Source of the DNA: Luteibacter rhizovicinus DSM 16549
GTDB lineage: Bacteria > Pseudomonadota > Gammaproteobacteria > Xanthomonadales > Rhodanobacteraceae
Direction of reading: 5' to 3'
NCBI RefSeq assembly: GCF_001887595.1
Contig: NZ_CP017480.1
Coordinates: 1,674,001 to 1,738,000, forward strand
DNA length: 64,000 nucleotides
Shown: one piece after another, positions 34,195-42,245 of the stretch
Numbering within the stretch: the first letter of the stretch is position 1
Layout of the letters: each line of letters begins with the position of its first letter
Notes under the pieces: model-generated
What the model was told of the DNA's origin: nothing
Database searches by the model: none
Seen by the model: the letters and a program-made list of their open reading frames with translations, nothing else
Program-made: the position numbers and the translations under genes

Positions 34195-37185
34195 ATGGGT
34201 GTTGGGGCGCAAGGGGGCGTGACGGTGGAAGGCGCGATGGACAAGGGCGCGGCAAAGCTGCGCACCCGGCGTATCCGTCTGACCACCTGGGGCGTCTCGC
34301 TCGGCCTTACCGTGGGCCTCGTCACCCTGGTCGCGATCCTGCAGGTCGACGCCTATGGGGGCATGCTGGCCAATGGACGCCGCCAGCTCGCCGGGTCGGC
34401 CGGTGGCACGGTGCGCATGGTCGACCAGGACATCGATGCCAGCCTGGGGCCACTGGTCGCGCTGCGTAACGCGGTCACCGGTGCCGACCCGGGTCCCTTG
34501 CACATGAGCCTGGCCGAAGTGCAGGCCCGTCACCCCGAATTGCCGACGTTTGTCGCGCTGGATGCCGAAGGCGGCGTGCTCGCCTGCACCAGCGTGCCCC
34601 TGATGAACTGGCGTGAGAGCCTCGCGGCCCCTCGGCACGACGCGCTGGGCGCAAGCGTGGGCGTCGTCGTCGCCGACGCCCAGGATGGGATGCCCCCGAC
34701 CATCCGTATCCTGGTCGATTCGCGCGTGGCGAAGCCGGCCGCGTTTGGCACGCTGATCGATGAGGCGCGGGTACGCGACGGCATGAGCCATTCGATGATG
34801 GGCGGCAGTGCGGACATGGCCGTGTTTTCGCTGGATGGCCGGCGCTTCGCGGGTAATCACGATGACCTGGCGGCCTCCTGGCGTGGACCCGTGCCGACGC
34901 CGGGGGCGAACGGTCAGTACGCCGACGACCTGCGGATCTACGCATGGGCCGCGTCGGCGCGTTATCCCTTCGCCGTGCAGGTAAGTCTCGAGCGCGCCGG
35001 CATCTTCGACGAATGGCTCCACCAGGCGCGCTCGTCGATGCTGGCGACACTCGCCCTGGTCCTCCTGCTCAATGCCTTCGCCGCGGTCTTCGATCGCGCC
35101 TACCGCCGACAGAGTCACCTCCTGGATGCCCTCTCACGCAGCACGCGCCATCTGGGCGACGTGCAACGCACGGGGCACATCGGCTTGTGGGAAGCGGACC
35201 TGAGTTCACGCGCCATCGCCTGGTCCGGGCAGGTGCACGAGATTACCGGCCTGCCGCCGGAGCGCGTGGACGGGCGGCAGGGTACGTATTTCAAGCTCGT
35301 CCATCCCGACGACCAGCCCGCGTTGGTGGCATGGCTGGAGCTCTTCGCCAAGGGCGATGGTCCCTACGAATTCGAGCACCGCCTGTGTCGCCCCGATGGC
35401 CGGGAGGTGCAGGTCAACCTGCGCGCCGCGCGCATCACCAACGAGGAGGGTAAACCCATCCTCGCCGGGACCATCAGCGAGATAACCGCGCTGCACGACG
35501 CGCGTCGCCGTCTCCGCGACACCGACCGCGATCTCGCCGCAAGCGAAGCCGCTTACCACCAGCTGATGACGCGCATGCCCTTGCCCGTGATCATCGTCCG
35601 CAACGACCGGATCGAGTACGCCAACCTGCTTGCCGAAGAGCGCCTCGGGCAGGACGGGGCGACGCTGGTCGGTCGCCACGCGGCGGAATTCATGGATGCC
35701 GACGCGCTCGAGGCGATGCGTGGCGGCGCACCGGAAGGCAGCAGCGTCACCGGCTGGCTGAACCCCGAGGACGGCATGCCCTTCGAGGCCGAACTGGCGT
35801 TGTCGGACTACCGCGACTCGCGTGGGCGCGGCACGCTGGCGATCGTCCGCGACGTGACGCAGCAGCGACGCTACGAAGAACGACTGAACCACCAGGCGAC
35901 GCACGACGAGCTCACCGGCCTGCCCAACCGTCGCGCGCTCCGCGAGAAGCTCGAGCACCTCGTCCGTCAATCGCAACGCGATGGCTCGGGTGTCATGGTG
36001 CTCTTCATCGACCTGGACCATTTCAAATTCATCAACGATGCGCTCGGCCACGCCCTGGGCGACCAGGTGCTCCGCGACGTGACACTCAAACTGGGCGATG
36101 TCCTCGACGGGCTCGGACATATCGGTCGCTTCGGCGGCGATGAGTTCGTCGCGATGCTGCCGTTCACCTGTTCGCCGGCGCGTGCGCTCGACGTGCTGCC
36201 GCGCATCCAGCGTGCCATCGAGGAACCACTGGAAGTGGGCGGGACGATGCAGCGCCTGAAATGCAGCATCGGTGTCGCCTTCGCTACGCGCGACGGATCC
36301 GATGCCGATACCCTCATTCGCAATGCCGATACGGCGATGTACGACGCCAAGCGCTCGGGGCGTCACACGTGGAAGCGCTTCTCCGCCGACATGCATGCCA
36401 CCGCCATGGCCCGCCTGACCGTCCTGTCGCGGCTGTCCGGGGCCAATCTCGATAACGAGCTGGCGCTCGCCTGGCAAACGCAGCACGCCGGCGACGATGG
36501 CCGGGTCATTGGTGTGGAAGCGCTGTTGCGCTGGCCGTCCGCACCAGGCGATCTGGGGACGCCCGACAAGCTGGTGCCCCTGCTCGAAGAGACCGGTGCC
36601 ATCGTGCAGATCGGCCAGTGGGTGTTGCGTGAGGCATGCCGGCAACAACGGCGCATCGCTGCCATGCTCGGGCCCGACTGCCGGGTGGCCGTGAATATTT
36701 CAGCGCAGCAGCTGGTGCACGTCGACCTCGTCGCCGAAGTACGCCAGGCGCTGGCAGAGACCGGTGCCAGCGCGTCGTCGCTGGAGCTGGAGCTGACCGA
36801 AAGCGCCTTCATGCACGAACCGGCGCGCGCTATTCGCACCCTGCACGAACTGCGCGCCATGGGCGTAAGCATCGCGCTGGACGACTTTGGCACGGGCTAC
36901 TCGAACCTGACCTACCTGTCCCGGCTGCCACTGGACAAGATCAAGATCGACCGGCATTTCACTCGTGCGCTGCTGGAGGACGATGTGGACGCCTCGATCT
37001 GTCGATCGATCGTTTTCCTTGCCCGTAGCCTCAACCTGGAAGTGGTTGCCGAAGGTGTCGAGACGGATCGCCAGCGTCGCTGGCTGCTCGACGAGGAATG
37101 CACGTCGATGCAGGGTTTCTTCTTCTCGCGACCCGTATGGCTCGAGGAGCTGGGTCAGGTCGCGCACGAGCTTCGCCAGACCTGA
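34195..37185 (+). CDS. Membrane GGDEF-EAL protein with PAS domains (cyclic di-GMP turnover)
   Basis: A 996-residue signalling protein. Two membrane helices (about residues 30-50 and 280-300) flank a periplasmic sensor region; two PAS domains follow (about 325-440 and 455-565), then GGDEF (motif 'FGGDEF' at 647) and EAL (motif 'EALLRW' at 775). Both catalytic signatures look intact: 'DDFGTGYSNL', 'KIDRHF' and 'EGVET' are present in the EAL part. No RxxD inhibitory site is seen in front of GGDEF. It may therefore make, degrade or switch c-di-GMP. An alternative ATG at 34237 has a better ribosome-binding site (GGAAGG). Confidence 0.92.
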   Translation: MGVGAQGGVTVEGAMDKGAAKLRTRRIRLTTWGVSLGLTVGLVTLVAILQVDAYGGMLANGRRQLAGSAGGTVRMVDQDIDASLGPLVALRNAVTGADPGPLHMSLAEVQARHPELPTFVALDAEGGVLACTSVPLMNWRESLAAPRHDALGASVGVVVADAQDGMPPTIRILVDSRVAKPAAFGTLIDEARVRDGMSHSMMGGSADMAVFSLDGRRFAGNHDDLAASWRGPVPTPGANGQYADDLRIYAWAASARYPFAVQVSLERAGIFDEWLHQARSSMLATLALVLLLNAFAAVFDRAYRRQSHLLDALSRSTRHLGDVQRTGHIGLWEADLSSRAIAWSGQVHEITGLPPERVDGRQGTYFKLVHPDDQPALVAWLELFAKGDGPYEFEHRLCRPDGREVQVNLRAARITNEEGKPILAGTISEITALHDARRRLRDTDRDLAASEAAYHQLMTRMPLPVIIVRNDRIEYANLLAEERLGQDGATLVGRHAAEFMDADALEAMRGGAPEGSSVTGWLNPEDGMPFEAELALSDYRDSRGRGTLAIVRDVTQQRRYEERLNHQATHDELTGLPNRRALREKLEHLVRQSQRDGSGVMVLFIDLDHFKFINDALGHALGDQVLRDVTLKLGDVLDGLGHIGRFGGDEFVAMLPFTCSPARALDVLPRIQRAIEEPLEVGGTMQRLKCSIGVAFATRDGSDADTLIRNADTAMYDAKRSGRHTWKRFSADMHATAMARLTVLSRLSGANLDNELALAWQTQHAGDDGRVIGVEALLRWPSAPGDLGTPDKLVPLLEETGAIVQIGQWVLREACRQQRRIAAMLGPDCRVAVNISAQQLVHVDLVAEVRQALAETGASASSLELELTESAFMHEPARAIRTLHELRAMGVSIALDDFGTGYSNLTYLSRLPLDKIKIDRHFTRALLEDDVDASICRSIVFLARSLNLEVVAEGVETDRQRRWLLDEECTSMQGFFFSRPVWLEELGQVAHELRQT

Positions 37186-37329
37186 CCTGGGCCTGCCGGG
37201 CCTGTGAGGGCCATCAGGTCGTTTCCCCGGGCGCGCCAATGTGTTCTCCCTACGGCGATTTATCCGCGGTCCCGCACGACCTACATTGAAGGAAGGAGGC
37301 ATCCGCCTCCGCCTCGTCAGGTGTCCGCC

Positions 37330-38103
37330 ATGCTCCGCGCCCCCGCCCTGTTCATCTCCCACGGTGCCCCGACTTTCGCGCTGGAGCCGGGTCTGCTTGG
37401 TCCGCGCCTGACCGATATCGGTGAAGGCCTCGCCCATGCCACGGCGATCGTCGTCGTCTCGCCGCACTGGCAAACCGGTGGCATCCGGGTGACCGGCGCC
37501 GCCATGCCGGGGACGATCCACGACTTCGGTGGCTTTCCACCGGCGCTCTACACGCTCACCTATCCCTCGCCCGGGTCACCGGGGCTGGCATGCGAGACGG
37601 CCTCGCTGTTGATCGATGCGGGTTTCGTCGCGATCGTCGATCCGGAGCGCGGCTACGATCACGGTGCCTGGGTGCCGCTGCGTCACCTGCGCCCGGAGGC
37701 GGACGTGCCGGTGATCCAGGTGTCGATGCCGCACAATCTGGATACGGCCGGTGCGCTTCGCCTGGGCAAGGCGTTGGCGCCCTTGCGGGACCGTGGGGTG
37801 GTCATCGTCGGTTCGGGCAGTCTGACCCACAACCTCTACGAAGTACGGCGTTCGGGCGAGAACGCGGCGTACGCGAGCGACTTCGCCGCCTGGAGCCGCA
37901 AGGCCGTGCTCGAGGGCAACACCGACGCGCTGCGCGACTACCGTCGGCTGGCGCCGAGTGCCATTCGTGCCCATCCCACCGAGGAGCATTACCTGCCGCT
38001 CCTGGTTGCCGCGGGTGCCGCGGGTGAGGATGCCCCCACCGTTATCGATGGGGGGATTACGTATGGGGTCCTCTCCATGGACTCGTACGGCTGGGGTTTG
38101 TAG
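37330..38103 (+). CDS. DODA-type extradiol aromatic-ring dioxygenase (YgiD-like)
   Basis: A 257-residue cytoplasmic metal-dependent dioxygenase of the LigB superfamily, related to 4,5-DOPA dioxygenase. The start at 37330 fits the family ('MLRAPALFISHGAPTFALE'); an open frame reaches 37204. Metal and catalytic His residues are visible in 'ISHGAP', 'SPHWQT', 'YDHGAWVPL' and 'MPHNLD'. It should open catechol-type rings of a small phenolic compound. It does not share a clear operon with its neighbours. Confidence 0.88.
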   Translation: MLRAPALFISHGAPTFALEPGLLGPRLTDIGEGLAHATAIVVVSPHWQTGGIRVTGAAMPGTIHDFGGFPPALYTLTYPSPGSPGLACETASLLIDAGFVAIVDPERGYDHGAWVPLRHLRPEADVPVIQVSMPHNLDTAGALRLGKALAPLRDRGVVIVGSGSLTHNLYEVRRSGENAAYASDFAAWSRKAVLEGNTDALRDYRRLAPSAIRAHPTEEHYLPLLVAAGAAGEDAPTVIDGGITYGVLSMDSYGWGL

Positions 38104-38133
38104 CTCTTTGGGTTAGCTCTTTGTGGGGCTCTT

Positions 38134-38214
38134 TGTGGGAGCCGGCTATGCCGGCGATGGCCTCTCAGCTAAACCGCTCCGTTGGCTTTTCGCCGATGAA
38201 TCGGCTCCCACAGT
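38134..38214. repeat. REP-like pair with variant first copy
   Basis: The plus copy (38134-38160) has a different centre ('GCCGGCTATGCCGGCGAT'), and the minus copy (38190-38213) is standard. 'AGCTCTTTG'-type nonamers occur three times just upstream (38102-38138). The element separates the convergent dioxygenase and SDR genes. Confidence 0.8.
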
Positions 38215-38226
38215 TCCTTTTTCCTG

Positions 38227-39003
38227 TTAGATCTGGGCCTGGCCGCCGTCGACGAACAGTTCGATGCCGGTGATGTAGCTGGCGTCGTCGGAGGCGAGGA
38301 AGGACACGGCCTTGGCGATTTCGTCCGGCGTGCCGGTGCGGCCCAGCGGCGTGACGCTTTCTACGTAAGCGCTGTAGTCGGCGATCTGCTGGTCGTCCAT
38401 GCCGAGCTCCGTCTTGTAGCCCGGCGTGACGATGGTGCCGGGTGCGACGACATTGACGCGGATGTCGCGGCCCTTGAGGTCGCTGGACCATGTGCGTGCG
38501 AACGAACGGAGCGCAGCCTTCGTCGCCGCATACACGCCGAAGGCCGGCGCACCCTTGATCGAGACCATGGAGCCGTTGAGCACGATGGCCGAGCCCGGGC
38601 CCATCAGTTCCAGCGCCTTCTGCACGGTGAAGACCGTGCCCTTCACGTTGATGCCGAAGTACTTGTCGAAGTGGGCTTCGGTGAGCTGGCCGAGCGGTGC
38701 GAACTCGCCGCCGCCGGCATTGGCGAAGAGGATGTCGAGACGACCGCTCGTGTCGCGAATGGTGGTGAAGATGCGATCGAGGTCGTCGGCCTTGGCGATG
38801 TCGCCCTGGATCGCGGTGACACCGAGGGTCGCGGCCGCGGCGTCGAGTTCCGCCTGGCGACGGCCGGTGATGTAGACGGTGGCACCTTCGCGGACGAAAC
38901 GTTCCGCCGTGGCGAGGCCGAGGCCCGAGCTACCGCCCGTGACGAGGACGATCTTGCCCGCGTGGCGGGTGGTGTGGATGTTGCTGGTGGCGAGGGTGTG
39001 CAT
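38227..39003 (-). CDS. Short-chain dehydrogenase/reductase
   Basis: A 258-residue classical SDR that should oxidise or reduce an alcohol/ketone with NAD(P). The start at 39003 gives 'MHTLATSNIHTTRHAGK'. The cofactor motif is 'TGGSSGLG' (residues about 22-29), the structural 'NAGG' follows, and the catalytic residues are Ser in 'LNGSMVSIKG' and the 'YAATK' Tyr-Lys pair. It is divergent from a LysR gene with a large palindrome between them, so it is probably the LysR target. Confidence 0.9.
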   Translation of the reverse strand: MHTLATSNIHTTRHAGKIVLVTGGSSGLGLATAERFVREGATVYITGRRQAELDAAAATLGVTAIQGDIAKADDLDRIFTTIRDTSGRLDILFANAGGGEFAPLGQLTEAHFDKYFGINVKGTVFTVQKALELMGPGSAIVLNGSMVSIKGAPAFGVYAATKAALRSFARTWSSDLKGRDIRVNVVAPGTIVTPGYKTELGMDDQQIADYSAYVESVTPLGRTGTPDEIAKAVSFLASDDASYITGIELFVDGGQAQI

Positions 39004-39069
39004 GGTCTTGGTCTCCGATAACCGCGTCGCGGTCGATTCACCCAAGATGGTTATTCGGCCGTCGTGGAT

Positions 39070-39097
39070 AAATAATGCAATCGCGATTTCATTATTT
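39070..39097. promoter_or_regulatory. 28-bp near-perfect palindrome, likely LysR operator
   Basis: Left arm AAATAATG (39070-39077) and right arm CATTATTT (39090-39097) enclose the palindrome AATCGCGATT (39079-39088). Only one base pair of 14 fails to match. It lies in the gap between the SDR and LysR start codons, the usual place for a LysR box. Confidence 0.7.
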
Positions 39098-39113
39098 CTT
39101 TGGGGAAACAACC

Positions 39114-40016
39114 GTGGACCATCTGCTCGCCATCCGCGTCTTCGGCCGTCTGGTGGAGACGGGCGGCTTCGGCCGTGCCGCCGATGCCCTGCGCATGCCC
39201 AAGTCCACGGTCACCAAGCTCATCCAGGGACTGGAAGCCGAACTGGGCGTGCGCCTGCTCGAGCGGACCACCCGGCGCGTCACCGTGACCGCACAGGGCG
39301 CGGCGTACTACGAGCGCACACGCCAGTGGTTGGCGGAGCTGGACGAGTTCGAGACTACCTTGGCCGGTGGCCGCAACAACCCGGTCGGCAACCTGCGCAT
39401 CGATACGGGAGGCTCGGTCGCGGCGGGCCTGATCATTCCCGCCTTGCCTGCGTTTCGCGCGCGCTACCCCGGTATCCGGATCCAGCTCGGGGTGACGGAC
39501 CGTACGGTCGACCTGATCAGCGAAGGCATCGACTGCGCCATCCGCAGCACGGGCGACGATCCCAACCTGGTCACCCGCCAGATCGCCGAGCTGTCCTGGA
39601 CGATGTGCGCGACGCCGGATTACCTGGCCCACCGCGGGACGCCTTCTGTCCCGGAGGACATCGTCCGTGATGGGCATGATGTCGTCGGCTACTTCTCCGC
39701 ACGCAGTGGCCGCATGCTCCCGCTGCGCTTTCGCGAAGGCGAGCGGACGTATGAGATCGAGTTCACGGCGGCCGTGGAGGTTAACGAGAGCAACGCGCAT
39801 ACCGCCGCGGCGATCGCCGGTCTTGGGCTGGCCCAGGCCCTGAGCTTCACCGTCGACGGGCATGTGGCCAGGGGCGAACTGGTCCCGGTCCTGGCGGCAT
39901 GGCAGCCTGCGCCCTTGCCGGTCTACCTCGTCTATCCGCCCGATCGGCGGCACAACGCCCGCTTGCACGCCTTCGCCGAATGGGTCGAAGCGGAAGGTTT
40001 TACCCGGAGGTATTGA
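39114..40016 (+). CDS. LysR-family transcriptional regulator
   Basis: A 300-residue regulator. I prefer the GTG at 39114, which has GGGGAAA upstream and gives the family start 'VDHLLAIRVFGRLVETGGF'; the ATG at 39075 would place coding sequence inside the palindrome. The HTH covers residues 1-60 ('AADALRMPKSTVTKLIQGLE', 'RLLERTTRRVTVT'), and the substrate-binding domain covers about 90-295. Single LysR genes divergent from an SDR usually control that SDR in response to its substrate. Confidence 0.92.
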   Translation: MDHLLAIRVFGRLVETGGFGRAADALRMPKSTVTKLIQGLEAELGVRLLERTTRRVTVTAQGAAYYERTRQWLAELDEFETTLAGGRNNPVGNLRIDTGGSVAAGLIIPALPAFRARYPGIRIQLGVTDRTVDLISEGIDCAIRSTGDDPNLVTRQIAELSWTMCATPDYLAHRGTPSVPEDIVRDGHDVVGYFSARSGRMLPLRFREGERTYEIEFTAAVEVNESNAHTAAAIAGLGLAQALSFTVDGHVARGELVPVLAAWQPAPLPVYLVYPPDRRHNARLHAFAEWVEAEGFTRRY

Positions 40017-40049
40017 CGGGATATTTGATCCGGGTAATATAGCCGGATC
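40013..40049 (+). promoter_or_regulatory. Candidate promoter with inverted repeat upstream of the DUF2239 gene
   Basis: TTGACG (40013-40018) and TAATAT (40035-40040) are 16 bp apart; the -35 box overlaps the LysR stop codon. GATCCGG (40027-40033) and CCGGATC (40043-40049) flank the -10 box and could bind a repressor. Confidence 0.5.
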
Positions 40050-40070
40050 GCACCTGCTATCGGACCACCC

Positions 40071-40631
40071 ATGACCACCTTCGTCGCCTTCCATGGCATG
40101 ACGCGCCTTGCCGCGGGCTCGCTGTCGGCCGTCGTCGAGCGCTGCAAGCATCTGCTCGATGCGCACCCCGATGCGTCGCCCATGATCTACGACGACAGCA
40201 CGGGCCGACCTGTCGATATCGACTACCGCGGTACCACGCACGATGTTCTCGCCCGGCTGCCGGGCAACGAACCCGCGGCCAAACGCGGTCCGGGCCGGCC
40301 GAAGCTGGGCGTGGTGGCACGTGAAGTGACCCTGCTGCCGCGACACTGGGGCTGGCTCGCCGCACAGCCCGGTGGTGCTTCCGTCGCCCTGCGTCGCCTG
40401 GTCGAAACGGCGAGCCGCGAACGCGCTCCGGCGGACCGTCTGCGCCAGGCCAGCGAAGCCGTGGATCGCGTGATGATGGCGCTGGCCGGTAACCTTCCCG
40501 ACTACGAGGAAGCCTCGCGGGCCTTCCACCGGAGCGATCGCGAACGCTTCGACGCCTTGACCGAAGCGTGGCCGACGGACATCCGCGACTACGTGCGCCA
40601 CCTCGCCGCGCGCGCGGGCGGTGAGGCATGA
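40071..40631 (+). CDS. DUF2239-family protein
   Basis: A 186-residue cytoplasmic protein recognised, from memory, as DUF2239: it begins 'MTTFVAFHGMTRLAAGSLS', has 'PMIYDDSTGRPVDIDYRG' in the middle and a basic 'KRGPGRPKLGVVAREVTLLP' segment that looks like an AT-hook followed by the conserved 'LLPRHWGWLAAQPGGASVAL' block. The AT-hook-like motif suggests DNA contact, but the function is unknown. Its stop overlaps the MATE start by four bases, so the pair is translated together. Confidence 0.8.
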   Translation: MTTFVAFHGMTRLAAGSLSAVVERCKHLLDAHPDASPMIYDDSTGRPVDIDYRGTTHDVLARLPGNEPAAKRGPGRPKLGVVAREVTLLPRHWGWLAAQPGGASVALRRLVETASRERAPADRLRQASEAVDRVMMALAGNLPDYEEASRAFHRSDRERFDALTEAWPTDIRDYVRHLAARAGGEA

Positions 40632-42040
40632 CGCCCCCGGCACGTCGTGCCGCGCTGACCGAGGGTCCGATCACCCGGACGCTGCTGCTGTTCTCGTTGC
40701 CGATCCTCGGCGCGAACGTGCTGCAGTCACTGAATGCGTCGGTCAACGCCGTATGGGTCGGCCACTTCCTCGGTGAATCCGCGTTTGCCGCGACCTCCAA
40801 CGCCAACCTGATCCTGTTCTTCCTGCTCGGCGTGGTCTTCGGCATCGGCATGGCGACGACGATCATGGTCGGACAGACGGTCGGTGCGCACGACATCCCC
40901 GAAGCGCGACGTGTCGTCGGCACGGGGCTCGGCTTCTTCGTCGTGATCTCGTTGCTGGTCGCCATCGGCGGTTTCATCGCCACGCCGGCGATGCTTCGCG
41001 CCATGGGCACGCCCCATGATGCCCAGCCCTATGCGATCGAATACCTGCGCATCATCTTCATCGCTCTCCCGGCGATGTACCTCTACACCTTCCTGGGAAT
41101 GACCCTGCGTGGCGCCGGCGATTCGCGGACGCCGTTCGTCTTCATGCTGGTGTCGGTGATCCTCGACATTGCGCTGAATCCGCTCTTCATCTTCGGGCTC
41201 GGTCCCATCCCGCGCATGGGCATCGCCGGATCCGCCGTGGCGACGTTGATCGCGCAGACGGGGACCTTGCTCGCCCTGCTGGTCTGGCTGTACCGAAAGA
41301 AGTATTTCCTGTGCATCCATCGCAACGAGCTCCGCCTGCTCGTGCCCGATGTCGCCATCCTCAAGAGCCTGCTGGCCAAGGGTTTGCCGATGGGTGCGCA
41401 GATGGTCGTGATCTCATCGTCGGCGATCATCATGATGTCCCTGGTCAACCGGCACGGTTCGCAGACCACGGCGGCCTTCGGTGCCGCCTCGCAACTGTGG
41501 ACGTATATCCAGATGCCCGCACTGGCGATCGGTAGCGCCGTGTCGTCGATGGTGGCCCAGAACGTCGGCGCGAAACGCTGGGATCGTGTCGCCGGCATCG
41601 GCCGTGCAGGCGTGCTGACCAACTTCGCGTTGACCGGGACGCTGGTGCTCATCATTTACCTGTTCAATCGTGCCGCACTGGCGCTCTTCCTCGGCAGCGA
41701 CAGCTCGGCGATCGGCATCGCGCAGCATCTCAACCACATCGTGGTCTGGTCGTTCCTGCTGTTCGGCGTGACCTTCGTGATGTTCGGCGTGGTGCGTGCG
41801 ACGGGTGCGGTGATGCTGCCCCTGGTCGTGCTGATCATCTCGATGTGGCTGGTGCGCTATCCGTTCGCCGCGCTGCTGGAGCCGGTCATTGGCGCCGACG
41901 CGATCTGGTGGAGTTTCCCGGTCGGCTCACTGGTCTCGCTGGGCATCACGACGGTGTACTACCGTCGCGGCACCTGGAAAAAAGCTCATATGCTGCCGGC
42001 GACTCCGCCGCCAGTCGCGGCAGTCGAACCCGTCGTCTGA
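40628..42040 (+). CDS. MATE-family multidrug exporter
   Basis: A 470-residue exporter with 12 predicted helices. The start 'MTPPARRAALTEGPITRTLL' leads into 'LFSLPILGANVLQSLNASV', and a 'GAGDSRTPFVFMLVSVILDI' segment marks the first half repeat, as in NorM/DinF-like proteins. MATE proteins use Na+ or H+ gradients to expel cationic drugs. The ATGA overlap with the DUF2239 gene is unusual and hints that DUF2239 may regulate or assist the exporter. Confidence 0.93.
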   Translation: MTPPARRAALTEGPITRTLLLFSLPILGANVLQSLNASVNAVWVGHFLGESAFAATSNANLILFFLLGVVFGIGMATTIMVGQTVGAHDIPEARRVVGTGLGFFVVISLLVAIGGFIATPAMLRAMGTPHDAQPYAIEYLRIIFIALPAMYLYTFLGMTLRGAGDSRTPFVFMLVSVILDIALNPLFIFGLGPIPRMGIAGSAVATLIAQTGTLLALLVWLYRKKYFLCIHRNELRLLVPDVAILKSLLAKGLPMGAQMVVISSSAIIMMSLVNRHGSQTTAAFGAASQLWTYIQMPALAIGSAVSSMVAQNVGAKRWDRVAGIGRAGVLTNFALTGTLVLIIYLFNRAALALFLGSDSSAIGIAQHLNHIVVWSFLLFGVTFVMFGVVRATGAVMLPLVVLIISMWLVRYPFAALLEPVIGADAIWWSFPVGSLVSLGITTVYYRRGTWKKAHMLPATPPPVAAVEPVV

Positions 42041-42053
42041 CGCATTTGCTTTG

Positions 42054-42245
42054 GTAGGAGCCGATTCATCGGCGATGCTCTTCCCCGATGGAGCCTGTGG
42101 CCAGCAACCTCGGCGGAGCGCTGCTGCGCAGCGGGGTTATTTACCATTCGCCGATGAATCGGCTCCCACATTCCCTTGTTCGCCGATGAATCGGCTCCTA
42201 CCAGAGCGCGCTCTGGCTCATGTGGGAGCCGCTTCAGCGGCGATA
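42054..42245. repeat. Cluster of four REP-like copies
   Basis: Plus copy 42054-42078, minus copies 42148-42170 and 42181-42202, and plus copy 42219-42245. The last copy codes the final nine residues and borders the stop of the RND permease. Between the copies there is no ORF of interest. Confidence 0.88.

Noticed and set aside
34094..34195. Possible c-di-GMP (GEMM) riboswitch before the GGDEF-EAL gene
   Set aside because: The leader is GC-rich and can form a hairpin near 34171-34191, but the conserved GEMM bases are missing.
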